Shown piece after piece: positions 16,381-24,702 of a DNA stretch of 31,177 bases. The DNA comes from CAYQNU01 sp964419055 (GTDB taxonomy: Bacteria; Bacteroidota; Bacteroidia; Flavobacteriales_D; Parvicellaceae). The position numbers and the translations under genes are program-made. A model generated the notes under the pieces. That model worked only from the letters and a program-made list of their open reading frames with translations. It was not told where the DNA came from and ran no database searches. Numbering within the stretch: the stretch's first letter is position 1; each line of letters opens with the position of its first letter. The stretch is from assembly GCA_964419055.1 (NCBI GenBank), contig CAYQNU010000029.1, positions 1 to 31,177 on the forward strand. Direction: 5' to 3'.

Positions 16381-17787
16381 CTATATCCCCAACTCTTTTT
16401 TAGCAGCAGCCAATATTTTTTGAGCTCCTTCCAACGTTTTTGATTCAGCATAAGCTCTCAACAATGGTTCAGTTCCAGATGGACGTATCATTAGCCATTC
16501 GTCATCGTTGAAAATGTATTTAAAACCATCAATGGTCTCTAATTTTTGCACTTGATAGTCACCAAACGATTTGTATTTATCGGCTTTACAATTGGCAATA
16601 ACCTCTTGTTTCACACTTTCAGAAAGATGCAAATCATCTCTCCAGTATTTAAATTCTCCCACTAAATCATATATTTCTTGAACTAAGGCTTCCAACGTTT
16701 TTCCCGTTTTAGCCATATATTCAAAAATCACTAATCCCATCCAAATTCCATCGCGTTCAGGAATGTGACTGTTAATGGCTATTCCACCACTTTCTTCTCC
16801 GCCCACCAAAACGTTTTCTGTTACCATTTTAGCAGCAATGTGTTTGAAACCAATTTGAACCATTTCAAAAGGTAAATTCCATTGTTTACACAAACGCTCC
16901 ACTCGAGGAGTAGTTGAAGCGGCTACAACAACATTTCCTGACAAACCTTTGTATTTATGAAGGTAAGCCATCAACAGCAACATGATGTGATGCGAGTCAA
17001 CAAATTCACCTTTACTGTTGAATAATCCAATTCTATCAGCATCTCCATCAATGGCTAATCCGGCAGCAATGGTACCGTTGCTTTTAATGAGGTTTGAAAA
17101 CTCAACTAAATTTTTTGCAATGGGCTCTGGTGCTTGACCATAAAAAGAAGGATTGTGTTCGCAATGCAAAGAAATGACATCAGGGAGCACACGTTTCATA
17201 ACATTTTGACCAGAACCATACATAGCATCAAAGCCAAAAACTAAACCTGATTTTTTGATAGCTTCTAAATCAAAATTAGCTTCAATTTGTTTCACATACA
17301 TGGTTTCCAAATCAACGTATTCAACCATTCCTATTGAAAGATATTGTTCAATAGTCAACCCATCAGTATTGATAGGACAAGAAGAAGGAATAGCATCTTC
17401 AATTTCTTGAACCAATTCAGGTTGCAAAGGGCCTCCAAAATCGGCTTTTATTTTAAAACCTCCATAAGAAGGCGGATTGTGACTAGCTGTTAAAATAATC
17501 CCTAATCCAGCATTGAGTTTTATGTTACCCAAGGAAACCATCGGTGTAGATACAAACCCTTTAGCTAAAAAAACTTTAATGCCTTCGTGAGCCATAATTT
17601 TGGTACAGGTTTCGGCAAATAGTTCACCTGCAAAACGGCAATCATGACCAATTACGATTGTTTGATTTTTGCAATTTTTTTTCATCCATTGGGCAGTAGA
17701 GTAGGCTACTCGAGCTACGTTTTCAACTGTATATTCCTTTGCTATAATAGCTCTCCAACCGTCTGTTCCAAATTTTATTTTTGTCAT
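16381..17787 (-). CDS. Phosphoglucomutase/phosphomannomutase family enzyme
   Basis: 468-residue alpha-D-phosphohexomutase that moves phosphate between C1 and C6 of a hexose. All four family loops are present: the phosphoserine loop TASHNPPSYGG (Ser102), the metal loop DGDADR (247-252), the sugar loop GGEESGG, and the phosphate loop RPSGTEP near the C terminus. The GEESGG loop favours glucose or mannose phosphates over glucosamine phosphate, and a second mutase in the window (21800-23188) is the GlmM-like one. I start at the ATG at 17787 (MTKIKFGTDGWRA); the frame extends five codons to a TTG at 17802. It is 121 bases downstream of the SpoIIE-domain gene. Confidence 0.9.
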   Translation of the reverse strand: MTKIKFGTDGWRAIIAKEYTVENVARVAYSTAQWMKKNCKNQTIVIGHDCRFAGELFAETCTKIMAHEGIKVFLAKGFVSTPMVSLGNIKLNAGLGIILTASHNPPSYGGFKIKADFGGPLQPELVQEIEDAIPSSCPINTDGLTIEQYLSIGMVEYVDLETMYVKQIEANFDLEAIKKSGLVFGFDAMYGSGQNVMKRVLPDVISLHCEHNPSFYGQAPEPIAKNLVEFSNLIKSNGTIAAGLAIDGDADRIGLFNSKGEFVDSHHIMLLLMAYLHKYKGLSGNVVVAASTTPRVERLCKQWNLPFEMVQIGFKHIAAKMVTENVLVGGEESGGIAINSHIPERDGIWMGLVIFEYMAKTGKTLEALVQEIYDLVGEFKYWRDDLHLSESVKQEVIANCKADKYKSFGDYQVQKLETIDGFKYIFNDDEWLMIRPSGTEPLLRAYAESKTLEGAQKILAAAKKELGI

Positions 17788-17803
17788 AATATGTGTATTC
17801 AAG

Positions 17804-17914
17804 TTTTTAGGGATTGCGAAAATAATAAAAATGCCTTAACGCAACAATTTTTAGGGATTAATAAGTAGTTAAATCGGATGAAGTAATAGAAAACGTGAAC
17901 ATTTAATCCTAAAA
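17804..17914. repeat. Direct and inverted TTTTTAGGGATT repeats upstream of the mutase gene
   Basis: TTTTTAGGGATT occurs at 17804-17815 and again at 17848-17859, 44 bases apart. A near-inverted copy, TTAATCCTAAAA at 17903-17914, overlaps the stop codon of the SpoIIE-domain gene. The block fills the 121-base gap before the mutase start. It may be an operator for the mutase or part of a terminator for the preceding gene. Confidence 0.5.
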
Positions 17915-20032
17915 CCTCACGCCCATAATACACACATCATCCAATTGTTCAAAATCACCTTTCCAGTTGGTGAATTGCGCTAATAGGGCTTTTTCTTGTT
18001 GCTCAATGGGTAATTGTTTGATGGATAAAATGAGTTCTTTTAATCTACGGTACATAAATTTTTTGCCTGCTGCTCGTTCCATTCCACCAAACTGATCGGC
18101 AAAACCATCTGTGAACATATACAACGTATCTCCTTTCTTCAACCTACATTCATGCTGTGTGAACGGTCTGTTTTGATGACTCAAACCAATGGGTTGTTTA
18201 TCCGCTTTTAGTTCTTCAATCACAGCCGCATCTTTGCGCACTATCCACAACGGATTATTAGCTCCCGACCATTGTAGTTTTATTTCTTGCTGTTCATGGT
18301 TTTCAGGATGGGGTTGCACAGTCAATGCTGCCAATGAAATGTCCATTCCGTCTTTTATCGTATCGGATGAGGTGTTGAATGTTTCAATCACTAATTCTCT
18401 TGTTTTATTGAGAATATCAGCTGTTTGAGTATGGTTAAATTCTTTAATAGCTCTGTTCAAAGCGTTGCTGCACACCACACTTACCAGCGCACCTGGCACA
18501 CCATGTCCTGTGCAATCAGCTACTGCAAAAAACACCACCCCCGTTCCCCCTCCATTGGAGACCACCCCCTTAGCCCCCTCCAATGGAGGGGGTATGGGGG
18601 AGGTCTCGATCCAATAAAAATCTCCCGCAACAATATCCTTAGGTAAATACAATACAAAACTTTCAGGTAAGTACTTTCTCACCGTTTCAATGGGAGGAAT
18701 AATCGCATTTTGAATGTGTTTGGCGTAATTGATACTGTCCAAAATTTCCTTCGTTTTTTCCTCAATAATTTGGTTTTTAAGTTCCAAATGGTGATTTATG
18801 GCATTCAGTTTTTGATTATTTCTGCGATTGGTCCAATAACCTATGGTGACAATAATCATCACCAAAACCACAATCCCAATGATTAGATAAAGCAAACTAT
18901 TGCGCAGCGATTCCTCTGCCAATTTAGCATCTTTTTCGCTCAACAGCACATTTTGTAACTCTATTTCTTGCTGTTTTTTCTCTGCTTCGTATTTTCCTTC
19001 CACTTCCAGCAATTGATTGTTGACTTTTTCATTTAAAATGGAATCATTATAACCCGAATAAGCCACGTGATAGGCATATGCTTGTTGGAAATCGTTTTTT
19101 CCTGCAAAACATTCTGCCAGGGCTAAAGATATTTTTTTGAGGTTATCATACGCTTTACGTTCTTCAAAAATGGCGACTGATTTTTTATAATACTCAATGG
19201 CTTTATCGTAGTTTTTAATTTTTTGATAAGTCGTAGCCACTTCTTGATAAGCAGCAGCTTTACCGTATTGATTGTCCAATTTTTCAAGTACTTGAATAGC
19301 CGAATCGTACTTCAGAAAGGCTTCATCATAGCGTTCCAATCCCGAAAGAGCATTGGCTATACACAACATACTGAATGAAACCAAATAATCCGATTGTTGT
19401 GCTTTGAATATTTCGTTGGTCACCAAAAAATATTCAAGTGCCTTTTGATAATCTTTCAATTCGATATAACAATTGCCCACACCAATACCTAAAATGCCTT
19501 GCTTTTGTACAAATTGATAGTTTAGTGCCATTTCGTACCCTTCTAAATAGGCTTCTAATGCTTTTTCAACCTTTCCATAGCCAATATAACAGTTTCCTAT
19601 GGCATTAAAGGCTTCACAAGCGGGTAAATAATCTTTGGTGGCTTCGTATATTTTTTTTGATTCAATAAAGTTTTCAAGCGATCGTTCATAATTCCCTTTT
19701 GCATTGTAGTAATAACCAATGCACGTGTAACTCAAAGCAATGCCTTTTTGATACTTAATTTTATTCGAAAATTGCAACGCTTGTTCACCTAATAATAGCG
19801 AACTATCTAAATTGATGCTTTCGTAAAGTGCCGAGATTTTGCACAACAATTTAATGTGCGTGGTATCACCTTTTGTTTTAATTTTTGATTCTACTTTCAA
19901 TAGAGAATCAATGTCTTTTCGTTGAGCCCACAAAAGGGTAGGGAAGAGTAGGAGAACTACTACAATAATACGATACCCATTCAACCGGAAACGATTACTA
20001 AAAACGGGATGTACAAACAACCTATTGAACAT
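17909..20032 (-). CDS. TPR-SpoIIE membrane-anchored serine phosphatase
   Basis: 707 residues. A signal/anchor (about 20-36, ending LLWAQ) is followed by tetratricopeptide repeats (about 55-335; GYYYNAKGNYERSLENFIES and AIEYYKKSVAIFEE are typical). Then come a transmembrane helix (380-400), a linker helix (about 405-440), and a cytoplasmic PP2C-like SpoIIE domain with GDFYW (Asp471), FFAVADCTGHG (Asp506), ADKQPIG and LYMFTDGFADQFGG. It probably senses envelope signals and dephosphorylates an anti-anti-sigma-type partner; no such partner is adjacent. Oddly, residues 478-498 are a proline- and glycine-rich insertion encoded by a palindromic DNA repeat. The start overlaps aroC by 11 bases. Confidence 0.9.
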   Translation of the reverse strand: MFNRLFVHPVFSNRFRLNGYRIIVVVLLLFPTLLWAQRKDIDSLLKVESKIKTKGDTTHIKLLCKISALYESINLDSSLLLGEQALQFSNKIKYQKGIALSYTCIGYYYNAKGNYERSLENFIESKKIYEATKDYLPACEAFNAIGNCYIGYGKVEKALEAYLEGYEMALNYQFVQKQGILGIGVGNCYIELKDYQKALEYFLVTNEIFKAQQSDYLVSFSMLCIANALSGLERYDEAFLKYDSAIQVLEKLDNQYGKAAAYQEVATTYQKIKNYDKAIEYYKKSVAIFEERKAYDNLKKISLALAECFAGKNDFQQAYAYHVAYSGYNDSILNEKVNNQLLEVEGKYEAEKKQQEIELQNVLLSEKDAKLAEESLRNSLLYLIIGIVVLVMIIVTIGYWTNRRNNQKLNAINHHLELKNQIIEEKTKEILDSINYAKHIQNAIIPPIETVRKYLPESFVLYLPKDIVAGDFYWIETSPIPPPLEGAKGVVSNGGGTGVVFFAVADCTGHGVPGALVSVVCSNALNRAIKEFNHTQTADILNKTRELVIETFNTSSDTIKDGMDISLAALTVQPHPENHEQQEIKLQWSGANNPLWIVRKDAAVIEELKADKQPIGLSHQNRPFTQHECRLKKGDTLYMFTDGFADQFGGMERAAGKKFMYRRLKELILSIKQLPIEQQEKALLAQFTNWKGDFEQLDDVCIMGVRF
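18538..18608. repeat. GC-rich palindromic repeat inside the SpoIIE-domain gene
   Basis: Four C5 runs (18538-18542, 18546-18550, 18565-18569, 18574-18578) and two G5 runs (18588-18592, 18596-18600) occur here. CCCCCTCC (18574-18581) pairs with GGAGGGGG (18585-18592). CCCCCTCCATTGGAG (18546-18560) is the exact inverse of 18578-18592. It is strikingly GC-rich against an AT-rich background and encodes residues 478-498 in frame. The coding (minus) strand carries four G5 runs. Confidence 0.85.
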
Positions 20033-21110
20033 GGGAATAAATACGGTTTCTCAAATAAAAATCCATAATTACTAATGCTGCCATAGCATCTACAATGGGC
20101 ACAGCTCGGGGTAACACACAAGGATCATGTCGTCCTTTACCTTGTAAAGAAACTTCTTCTCCTTCAGAGTTTACGGATGGTTGCACTTGCATGATAGTAG
20201 CTACTGGTTTAAAAGCAACATTAAAATAAAGTAATTCACCATTCGATATTCCTCCTTGAATGCCACCACTATTATTGCTAGAAGTTTTGATTGTATGGTC
20301 ACTATCGGATACAAAAATATCGTTATGCTGACTTCCTTTTTGATCTACTGATGAAAAACCAGAACCAATTTCAAATCCTTTTACCGCATTGATGGATAAC
20401 ATAGCTTTACCCAATTCAGCGTGCAATTTATCAAAAACAGGTTCACCTAACCCAATTGGGCAACCCGTAATCACACATTGAATAATTCCACCAATAGTAT
20501 CACCTTCTTTTCTAATCGATTCAATTAAGGAAATCATTGATTTGGCCGTCTCCAAATCCGGACATCTAACAATGGTTTCATCGATTAAAGATAAATCCAG
20601 TTGAGAGAAGGGGTGAGGTACTTTTACAGCACCTACTTGCTGAACAAAAGATTGAACACGAATGCCTATTTGAGCTAAATATTGTTGCGCCAAAGCTCCA
20701 GCTATAACTCGAGCAACGGTTTCACGAGCACTGCTTCTTCCGCCACCTCTGTAATCGCGATGACCATATTTCTGATCGTAGGTGAAATCGGCATGTGAGG
20801 GTCGGTAAGTATCTTTCAAATGGTCATAATCGGCTGATTTTTGGTTTTCATTAACCACCAAAAAAGCAATGGGTGCACCCGTGGTTTTGCCTTCAAAAAT
20901 ACCCGATAAAAATTGAACGGTATCGGATTCTTTACGTTGGGTCACAATAGCACTTTGACCCGGTTTTCGCCTATCCAATTGTTGTTGAACAGCGTTTATA
21001 TCAATAGTAAAATTGGAAGGAAATCCATCTAAAATACCTCCCACTGCTTCGCCATGGGATTCCCCAAAAGTGGTCAGTTTTAGAAGTGTTCCAAATGAGT
21101 TTCCTGCCAT
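20022..21110 (-). CDS. aroC: Chorismate synthase
   Basis: Last enzyme of the shikimate pathway; converts 5-enolpyruvylshikimate-3-phosphate to chorismate with reduced FMN. The 362 residues carry the three family signatures: GESHGEAVGGILDGFP near the N terminus (His19), the middle YRGGGRSSARETVARVIAGA, and the C-terminal GRHDPCVLPRAVPIVDAMAALV. Length is normal. It lies 22 bases after the acidic-protein gene. Its last codons overlap the start of the SpoIIE-domain gene, so all three are probably one transcript. The start ATG at 21110 gives the usual MAGNSFGTLLKLTTFGESHG. Confidence 0.97.
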   Translation of the reverse strand: MAGNSFGTLLKLTTFGESHGEAVGGILDGFPSNFTIDINAVQQQLDRRKPGQSAIVTQRKESDTVQFLSGIFEGKTTGAPIAFLVVNENQKSADYDHLKDTYRPSHADFTYDQKYGHRDYRGGGRSSARETVARVIAGALAQQYLAQIGIRVQSFVQQVGAVKVPHPFSQLDLSLIDETIVRCPDLETAKSMISLIESIRKEGDTIGGIIQCVITGCPIGLGEPVFDKLHAELGKAMLSINAVKGFEIGSGFSSVDQKGSQHNDIFVSDSDHTIKTSSNNSGGIQGGISNGELLYFNVAFKPVATIMQVQPSVNSEGEEVSLQGKGRHDPCVLPRAVPIVDAMAALVIMDFYLRNRIYSHVQ

Positions 21111-21132
21111 TAAAAATAAAAATTGCGGTTAT

Positions 21133-21597
21133 TTATGGCCAAATAGGCTCTTCGTTTTCATCCCAAAATGGTCCGAACTGAATTTCTGATGCCACACCCA
21201 AATCGATCCAAATATTGAAGCTTTTTTCTTCTACTTTGTATACTTTTCCTTCGTCTTCATCTTCCAATTCTTCTACCTCAATAGTGTTGAAACCAAGTGA
21301 TTTTAAAGCAGCTTCCAATTCTTCTTCTGGCAATCCAATAATGGTTTTACCATCAATAGTATATTCTTCATCACTGGCAGCGATCATCACCAAACGCCAA
21401 TCATCGGCCTCATCAAAAGATAATGAAAATTCATGTTTGTCATAATGCCAAACTTCCGTTAAGTCAGCATCTTCGCTTTCCTCATCATACGAATACAATT
21501 CTTTATCATCAGGTTGTCCCAATAATTTTTCAATTTCTCCTTTGGTCATGCCAAATTTGATGTTTTCTACACCAACTCCTAAAGTAATATTTTTCAT
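21133..21597 (-). CDS. Small acidic cytoplasmic protein
   Basis: 154 residues, strongly acidic (for example EESEDADLTEVWHYD and EVEELEDEDEGKVY), with no signal peptide or membrane segment. The first 35 residues, VGVENIKFGMTKGEIEKLLGQPD, resemble the opening of the SmpA/BamE-like fold, where a KxGMT motif leads a helix and then LLGxP. The rest has no recognised motif. It precedes aroC by 22 bases and probably leads that operon. Function is unknown. Confidence 0.72.
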   Translation of the reverse strand: MKNITLGVGVENIKFGMTKGEIEKLLGQPDDKELYSYDEESEDADLTEVWHYDKHEFSLSFDEADDWRLVMIAASDEEYTIDGKTIIGLPEEELEAALKSLGFNTIEVEELEDEDEGKVYKVEEKSFNIWIDLGVASEIQFGPFWDENEEPIWP

Positions 21598-21705
21598 CTG
21601 TTATAAATTGATTTTTGCGATTAGTAAGAAATGGCCTTTCAAGTCTGTATTGGTTTGTAAAGCAATCATTTTTGACTTATTCTTATTGCATTTGTGTTTT
21701 GGGCA

Positions 21706-21720
21706 TTGGAACGGTTCCAA
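21706..21720. promoter_or_regulatory. 15-bp palindrome just inside the predicted transcript start
   Basis: TTGGAAC-G-GTTCCAA is a perfect odd-centred palindrome. It begins about ten bases downstream (minus strand) of the TATATTTG box at 21731-21738, so it would lie at the 5' end of the mRNA of the aroC operon. It is either an operator for a dimeric regulator or a 5' leader hairpin. Confidence 0.5.
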
Positions 21721-21730
21721 CAATGTGCTG

Positions 21731-21738
21731 CAAATATA
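21731..21738 (-). promoter_or_regulatory. -7 box for the acidic protein-aroC-phosphatase operon
   Basis: Minus strand reads TATATTTG followed by CAGC, a perfect TAnnTTTG box, 133 bases upstream of the ATG at 21597. The -33 TTG is not evident. Confidence 0.5.
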
Positions 21739-21799
21739 GGTAAAAAATGATGTTCTTCGTTCATAAAGAGCATTAATTCACAAAAACCTAATATCGAGA

Positions 21800-23188
21800 T
21801 TAACCCGCAATCTCTTTTAATTCCTTTACAAAACGTTCTCCCAATTCATTTGCCGAAATTTCAGAAGAACTTTCAGCATATATACGTATGATAGGTTCGG
21901 TGTTTGATTTTCTCAAATGAACCCATTCATTTCCCAATTCTATTTTCACACCATCAACATCATTGATGGGTTGGTGGGCATATTTTTCTTTGATTTTTAA
22001 GAGTACAGCATCTACATCGATACTTGGAGTTAATTCAATCTTATTTTTTGATATGGTATATTGAGGGTAGCTGGCTTTTAGTGCCGAAACTTTGCCTCCA
22101 TAATGTGCCAAATGTGTCAAAAACAATCCAACACCTACCAAAGCATCTCTTCCATAATGAACTTCAGGATAAATAATCCCACCATTACCTTCACCTCCAA
22201 TCACAGCATTGGTTGCTTTCATCATGTTCACCACATTTACTTCACCAACAGCCGATGCATTGTAGCTGCAACCGTATTTTTCGGTCACATCACGCAGCGC
22301 TCTTGTACTTGATAAATTGGAAACGGTATTTCCTTTTGTTTTAGACACTACATAATCTGCTACTGCCACTAACGTATATTCTTCTCCAAACATGCTTCCG
22401 TCTTCGCAAACAAAAGCTAATCGATCAACGTCTGGATCGACCACAATTCCTAAATCGGCACCTTTTTCTTTGATTACTTTAGCAATTTCTCCAAGGTGTT
22501 CGGGCAACGGTTCGGGATTGTGCGGAAAATGTCCTGTTGGCTCACCGAATAGTGAAATAACGTTCGTTACTCCTAATTCCTTTAAAAGCGCAGGAATGAA
22601 AATTCCCCCTGAACTGTTTACACTGTCAACAGCAATAGTGAAATTTGCTTTTTTGATGGCTTCAACATCCACTAATGGTAAATTTTTTACAATATCGATG
22701 TGTTTTTGAAGATAGGTATCGTTTACCGTAACCGAACCCAACGAATCTACATCGGCAAAATCAAAATCATCATTATCGGCAATTTCTAAAATCATTTTTC
22801 CTTCCAAATCGCTAATAAATTCACCTTTTTCATTCAATAACTTCAACGCATTCCATTGTTTTGGATTGTGACTGGCGGTTAATATAATTCCTCCTTGTGC
22901 CTTTTCTAAAGGAACCGCTATTTCAACTGTTGGGGTAGTGGATAAATCCAAATCAATCACGTTAACGCCAATTCCCTGCAACGTGCCAATGCAAATATTT
23001 TTAACCATTTGACCAGAAATACGGGCATCTCTGCCCACAACCACAGTCAATTGTTGACCTTCATTGCGTCTTTTTAACCAAGTAGCATAAGCCGAAGTAA
23101 ATTTAACAATATCCAATGGTGTTAATCCTTCATTTGGTTTTCCTCCAATGGTACCTCTGATTCCCGAAATTGATTTTATAAGTGTCAT
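21800..23188 (-). CDS. glmM: Phosphoglucosamine mutase-like phosphohexomutase
   Basis: 462 residues, the second alpha-D-phosphohexomutase of the window. It has the phosphoserine loop TASHNPKQWNALK (Ser106), metal loop DPDVDR (251-256), sugar loop GGEGNGG, and phosphate loop RKSNTEPIIRIYAES. The EGNGG sugar loop and length match the proteins annotated GlmM in Bacteroidota, which make glucosamine-1-phosphate for UDP-GlcNAc, peptidoglycan and lipid A. A phosphomannomutase role is possible, since specificity in this superfamily is hard to read. It is a single gene with its own upstream region shared divergently with the thioesterase. Confidence 0.85.
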   Translation of the reverse strand: MTLIKSISGIRGTIGGKPNEGLTPLDIVKFTSAYATWLKRRNEGQQLTVVVGRDARISGQMVKNICIGTLQGIGVNVIDLDLSTTPTVEIAVPLEKAQGGIILTASHNPKQWNALKLLNEKGEFISDLEGKMILEIADNDDFDFADVDSLGSVTVNDTYLQKHIDIVKNLPLVDVEAIKKANFTIAVDSVNSSGGIFIPALLKELGVTNVISLFGEPTGHFPHNPEPLPEHLGEIAKVIKEKGADLGIVVDPDVDRLAFVCEDGSMFGEEYTLVAVADYVVSKTKGNTVSNLSSTRALRDVTEKYGCSYNASAVGEVNVVNMMKATNAVIGGEGNGGIIYPEVHYGRDALVGVGLFLTHLAHYGGKVSALKASYPQYTISKNKIELTPSIDVDAVLLKIKEKYAHQPINDVDGVKIELGNEWVHLRKSNTEPIIRIYAESSSEISANELGERFVKELKEIAG

Positions 23189-23370
23189 TGTGCGCTATAT
23201 TTTATATTGAATTGAGGGCGAATTTACATTTTTAGTATGGGGTGTTCTCCAATTTATTAATAAAGTTATTAAAGCCAATTATTTAATTATTCCTTTTTCA
23301 AAACCCGTTTTAATTGGTAGGATATACCTACATTTACCTCCTCAAAATTTCTCTACATTACATAATTACT

Positions 23371-23811
23371 ATGAAAACGGTATCTGACTTATACAATAAA
23401 TTCAACAATTTTGACAAAGAATTGGGGTTTGAACTCACGGTGAATGCTCCAGGGAAAATCATTTATAAAGTAGAAATTACGGACAAGCACTTGAGTTCGC
23501 CTGGTGTTGGCCATGGCGCATTAGTAGCCGCAATGATGGATGCTGTGTTGGGAACAACAGCACTCACGGCTGTTTATGATGACGGTTTGTTGGTATCAAC
23601 CGTTGAATTTAAAGTGAATTATTTTAAGCCCACACACAAAGGCGATATTCTCATTGGAACGGGTGAAATTGAATTTCAAGGAAAAAGCCTTGTTGCAACC
23701 AGTGGAACAATCATAAAATCACACAATGGAGAATTGGTATCCAAAGGTTTAGGAACCTTTAATATCTATCCTATGGAAAAAAGAGGTCTAAAATTAAGTA
23801 AAGAGATATAA
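23371..23811 (+). CDS. PaaI-like hotdog-fold thioesterase
   Basis: 146 residues from the ATG at 23371 (MKTVSDLYNKF); the frame opens 19 codons earlier at a TTG, but that extension is hydrophobic and not family-like. The core SSPGVGHGALVAAMMDAVLGTTAL is the hotdog central helix with the preceding HG of PaaI-type acyl-CoA thioesterases. VEFKVNYFKPTHKGDILIGTGEI is the conserved strand pair. It probably hydrolyses a small acyl-CoA in the cytoplasm; the substrate is unknown. It is divergent from glmM. A weak TACATTTA box lies at 23329-23336. Confidence 0.85.
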   Translation: MKTVSDLYNKFNNFDKELGFELTVNAPGKIIYKVEITDKHLSSPGVGHGALVAAMMDAVLGTTALTAVYDDGLLVSTVEFKVNYFKPTHKGDILIGTGEIEFQGKSLVATSGTIIKSHNGELVSKGLGTFNIYPMEKRGLKLSKEI

Positions 23812-23838
23812 TTTTTCAAGTTGTATATCAAAAACAAT

Positions 23839-23846
23839 TATATTTG
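23839..23846 (+). promoter_or_regulatory. -7 box for the first DUF4412-like gene
   Basis: TATATTTG, a perfect TAnnTTTG box, 42 bases before the ATG at 23889. A TTG at 23821-23823 is 15 bases upstream, slightly closer than usual. Confidence 0.45.
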
Positions 23847-23888
23847 TGACTTCAAATTTTTGAAAATTACTGACTAACCTATTACCGA

Positions 23889-24617
23889 ATGCCCTTGAAT
23901 CTATCTATTTCAAGAACTATTCTTTACGTTCTTACCTTCTCATTAAGTTTATTATTCATTCACTGCGGTGAAGATAAGGTTGAAGAACCTAAAAAAATTA
24001 AAGAAGGAACAGTCGAATATTTAGTAACCTATCCTTATTATGAAGATGACTTTATGGTAAAATTGTTACCAGATGTTATGACGATGTCATTTAAGGATAA
24101 CGTTTATAAAAATGAAGTTTCAAAAGGCGGACTTTTCACCACTACGTTGATTTCTGATTGCAATAAACAGACTTTTACCATGATGTTGGATTTTGGATCT
24201 AAACAAATGTATTGTGTTTTGGATAAAAACCTTACCGATACTATGGTGGCTAAATTGTTTAAAATACCCGATATTATAAAAGTAAATAGTTTTGATAGTA
24301 TTGCCGGATTGCCAACAGCAAGATACAATGCAGTATACAAAGGATTGGAAGATGGATATGATTGTGAAGTATTGACCACTTCAGCTATTGAAATTAAAAA
24401 TTATAATTGGTGTAATCAATACAGCGCGTTGAAAGATGAAGTTCTATTAGGTTATGAAGTGGCTCAGTACGGAATGGTTATGCGTTTTTTAGCAACTAAA
24501 GTAACAGAAGCACCGCTACCAAAAGATAGTTTTGCGGTTCCCGCAGGTTTCGAAGAAGTTACCCTAGATCGTATGATTTATGAAATGGAAGAAATTTTTA
24601 AATCGTTGATTGAGTAA
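23889..24617 (+). CDS. Hypothetical lipoprotein, paralogue of the next gene
   Basis: 242 residues with an N-terminal hydrophobic signal and a possible lipid-anchor cysteine at Cys26 (LLFIHC, followed by an acidic GEDKVEE). The mature part shares its plan with the following protein: an early segment EGTVEYLVTYPYY, a conserved turn IAGLPTARYNAVY, a late segment YEVAQYGMVMRFLATKV, and a C-terminal run of acidic helices. This is the pattern of DUF4412-like secreted proteins of Bacteroidota. Function is unknown. It has its own promoter-like box and is 85 bases from its paralogue. Confidence 0.65.
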   Translation: MPLNLSISRTILYVLTFSLSLLFIHCGEDKVEEPKKIKEGTVEYLVTYPYYEDDFMVKLLPDVMTMSFKDNVYKNEVSKGGLFTTTLISDCNKQTFTMMLDFGSKQMYCVLDKNLTDTMVAKLFKIPDIIKVNSFDSIAGLPTARYNAVYKGLEDGYDCEVLTTSAIEIKNYNWCNQYSALKDEVLLGYEVAQYGMVMRFLATKVTEAPLPKDSFAVPAGFEEVTLDRMIYEMEEIFKSLIE

Positions 24618-24702
24618 ACACGCGTAACTTATTGTTTTTAATTGCGTTATTTCGAATAAATTAAGCACTTCTTTTTATAGTAATACTTTTAAGTACACAC
24701 CA

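Noticed and set aside
18574..18592. Transcription terminator inside the SpoIIE-domain gene
   Set aside because: The stem is strong but is not followed by a T-run on the transcribed strand, and the reading frame continues through it with the catalytic motifs intact downstream.
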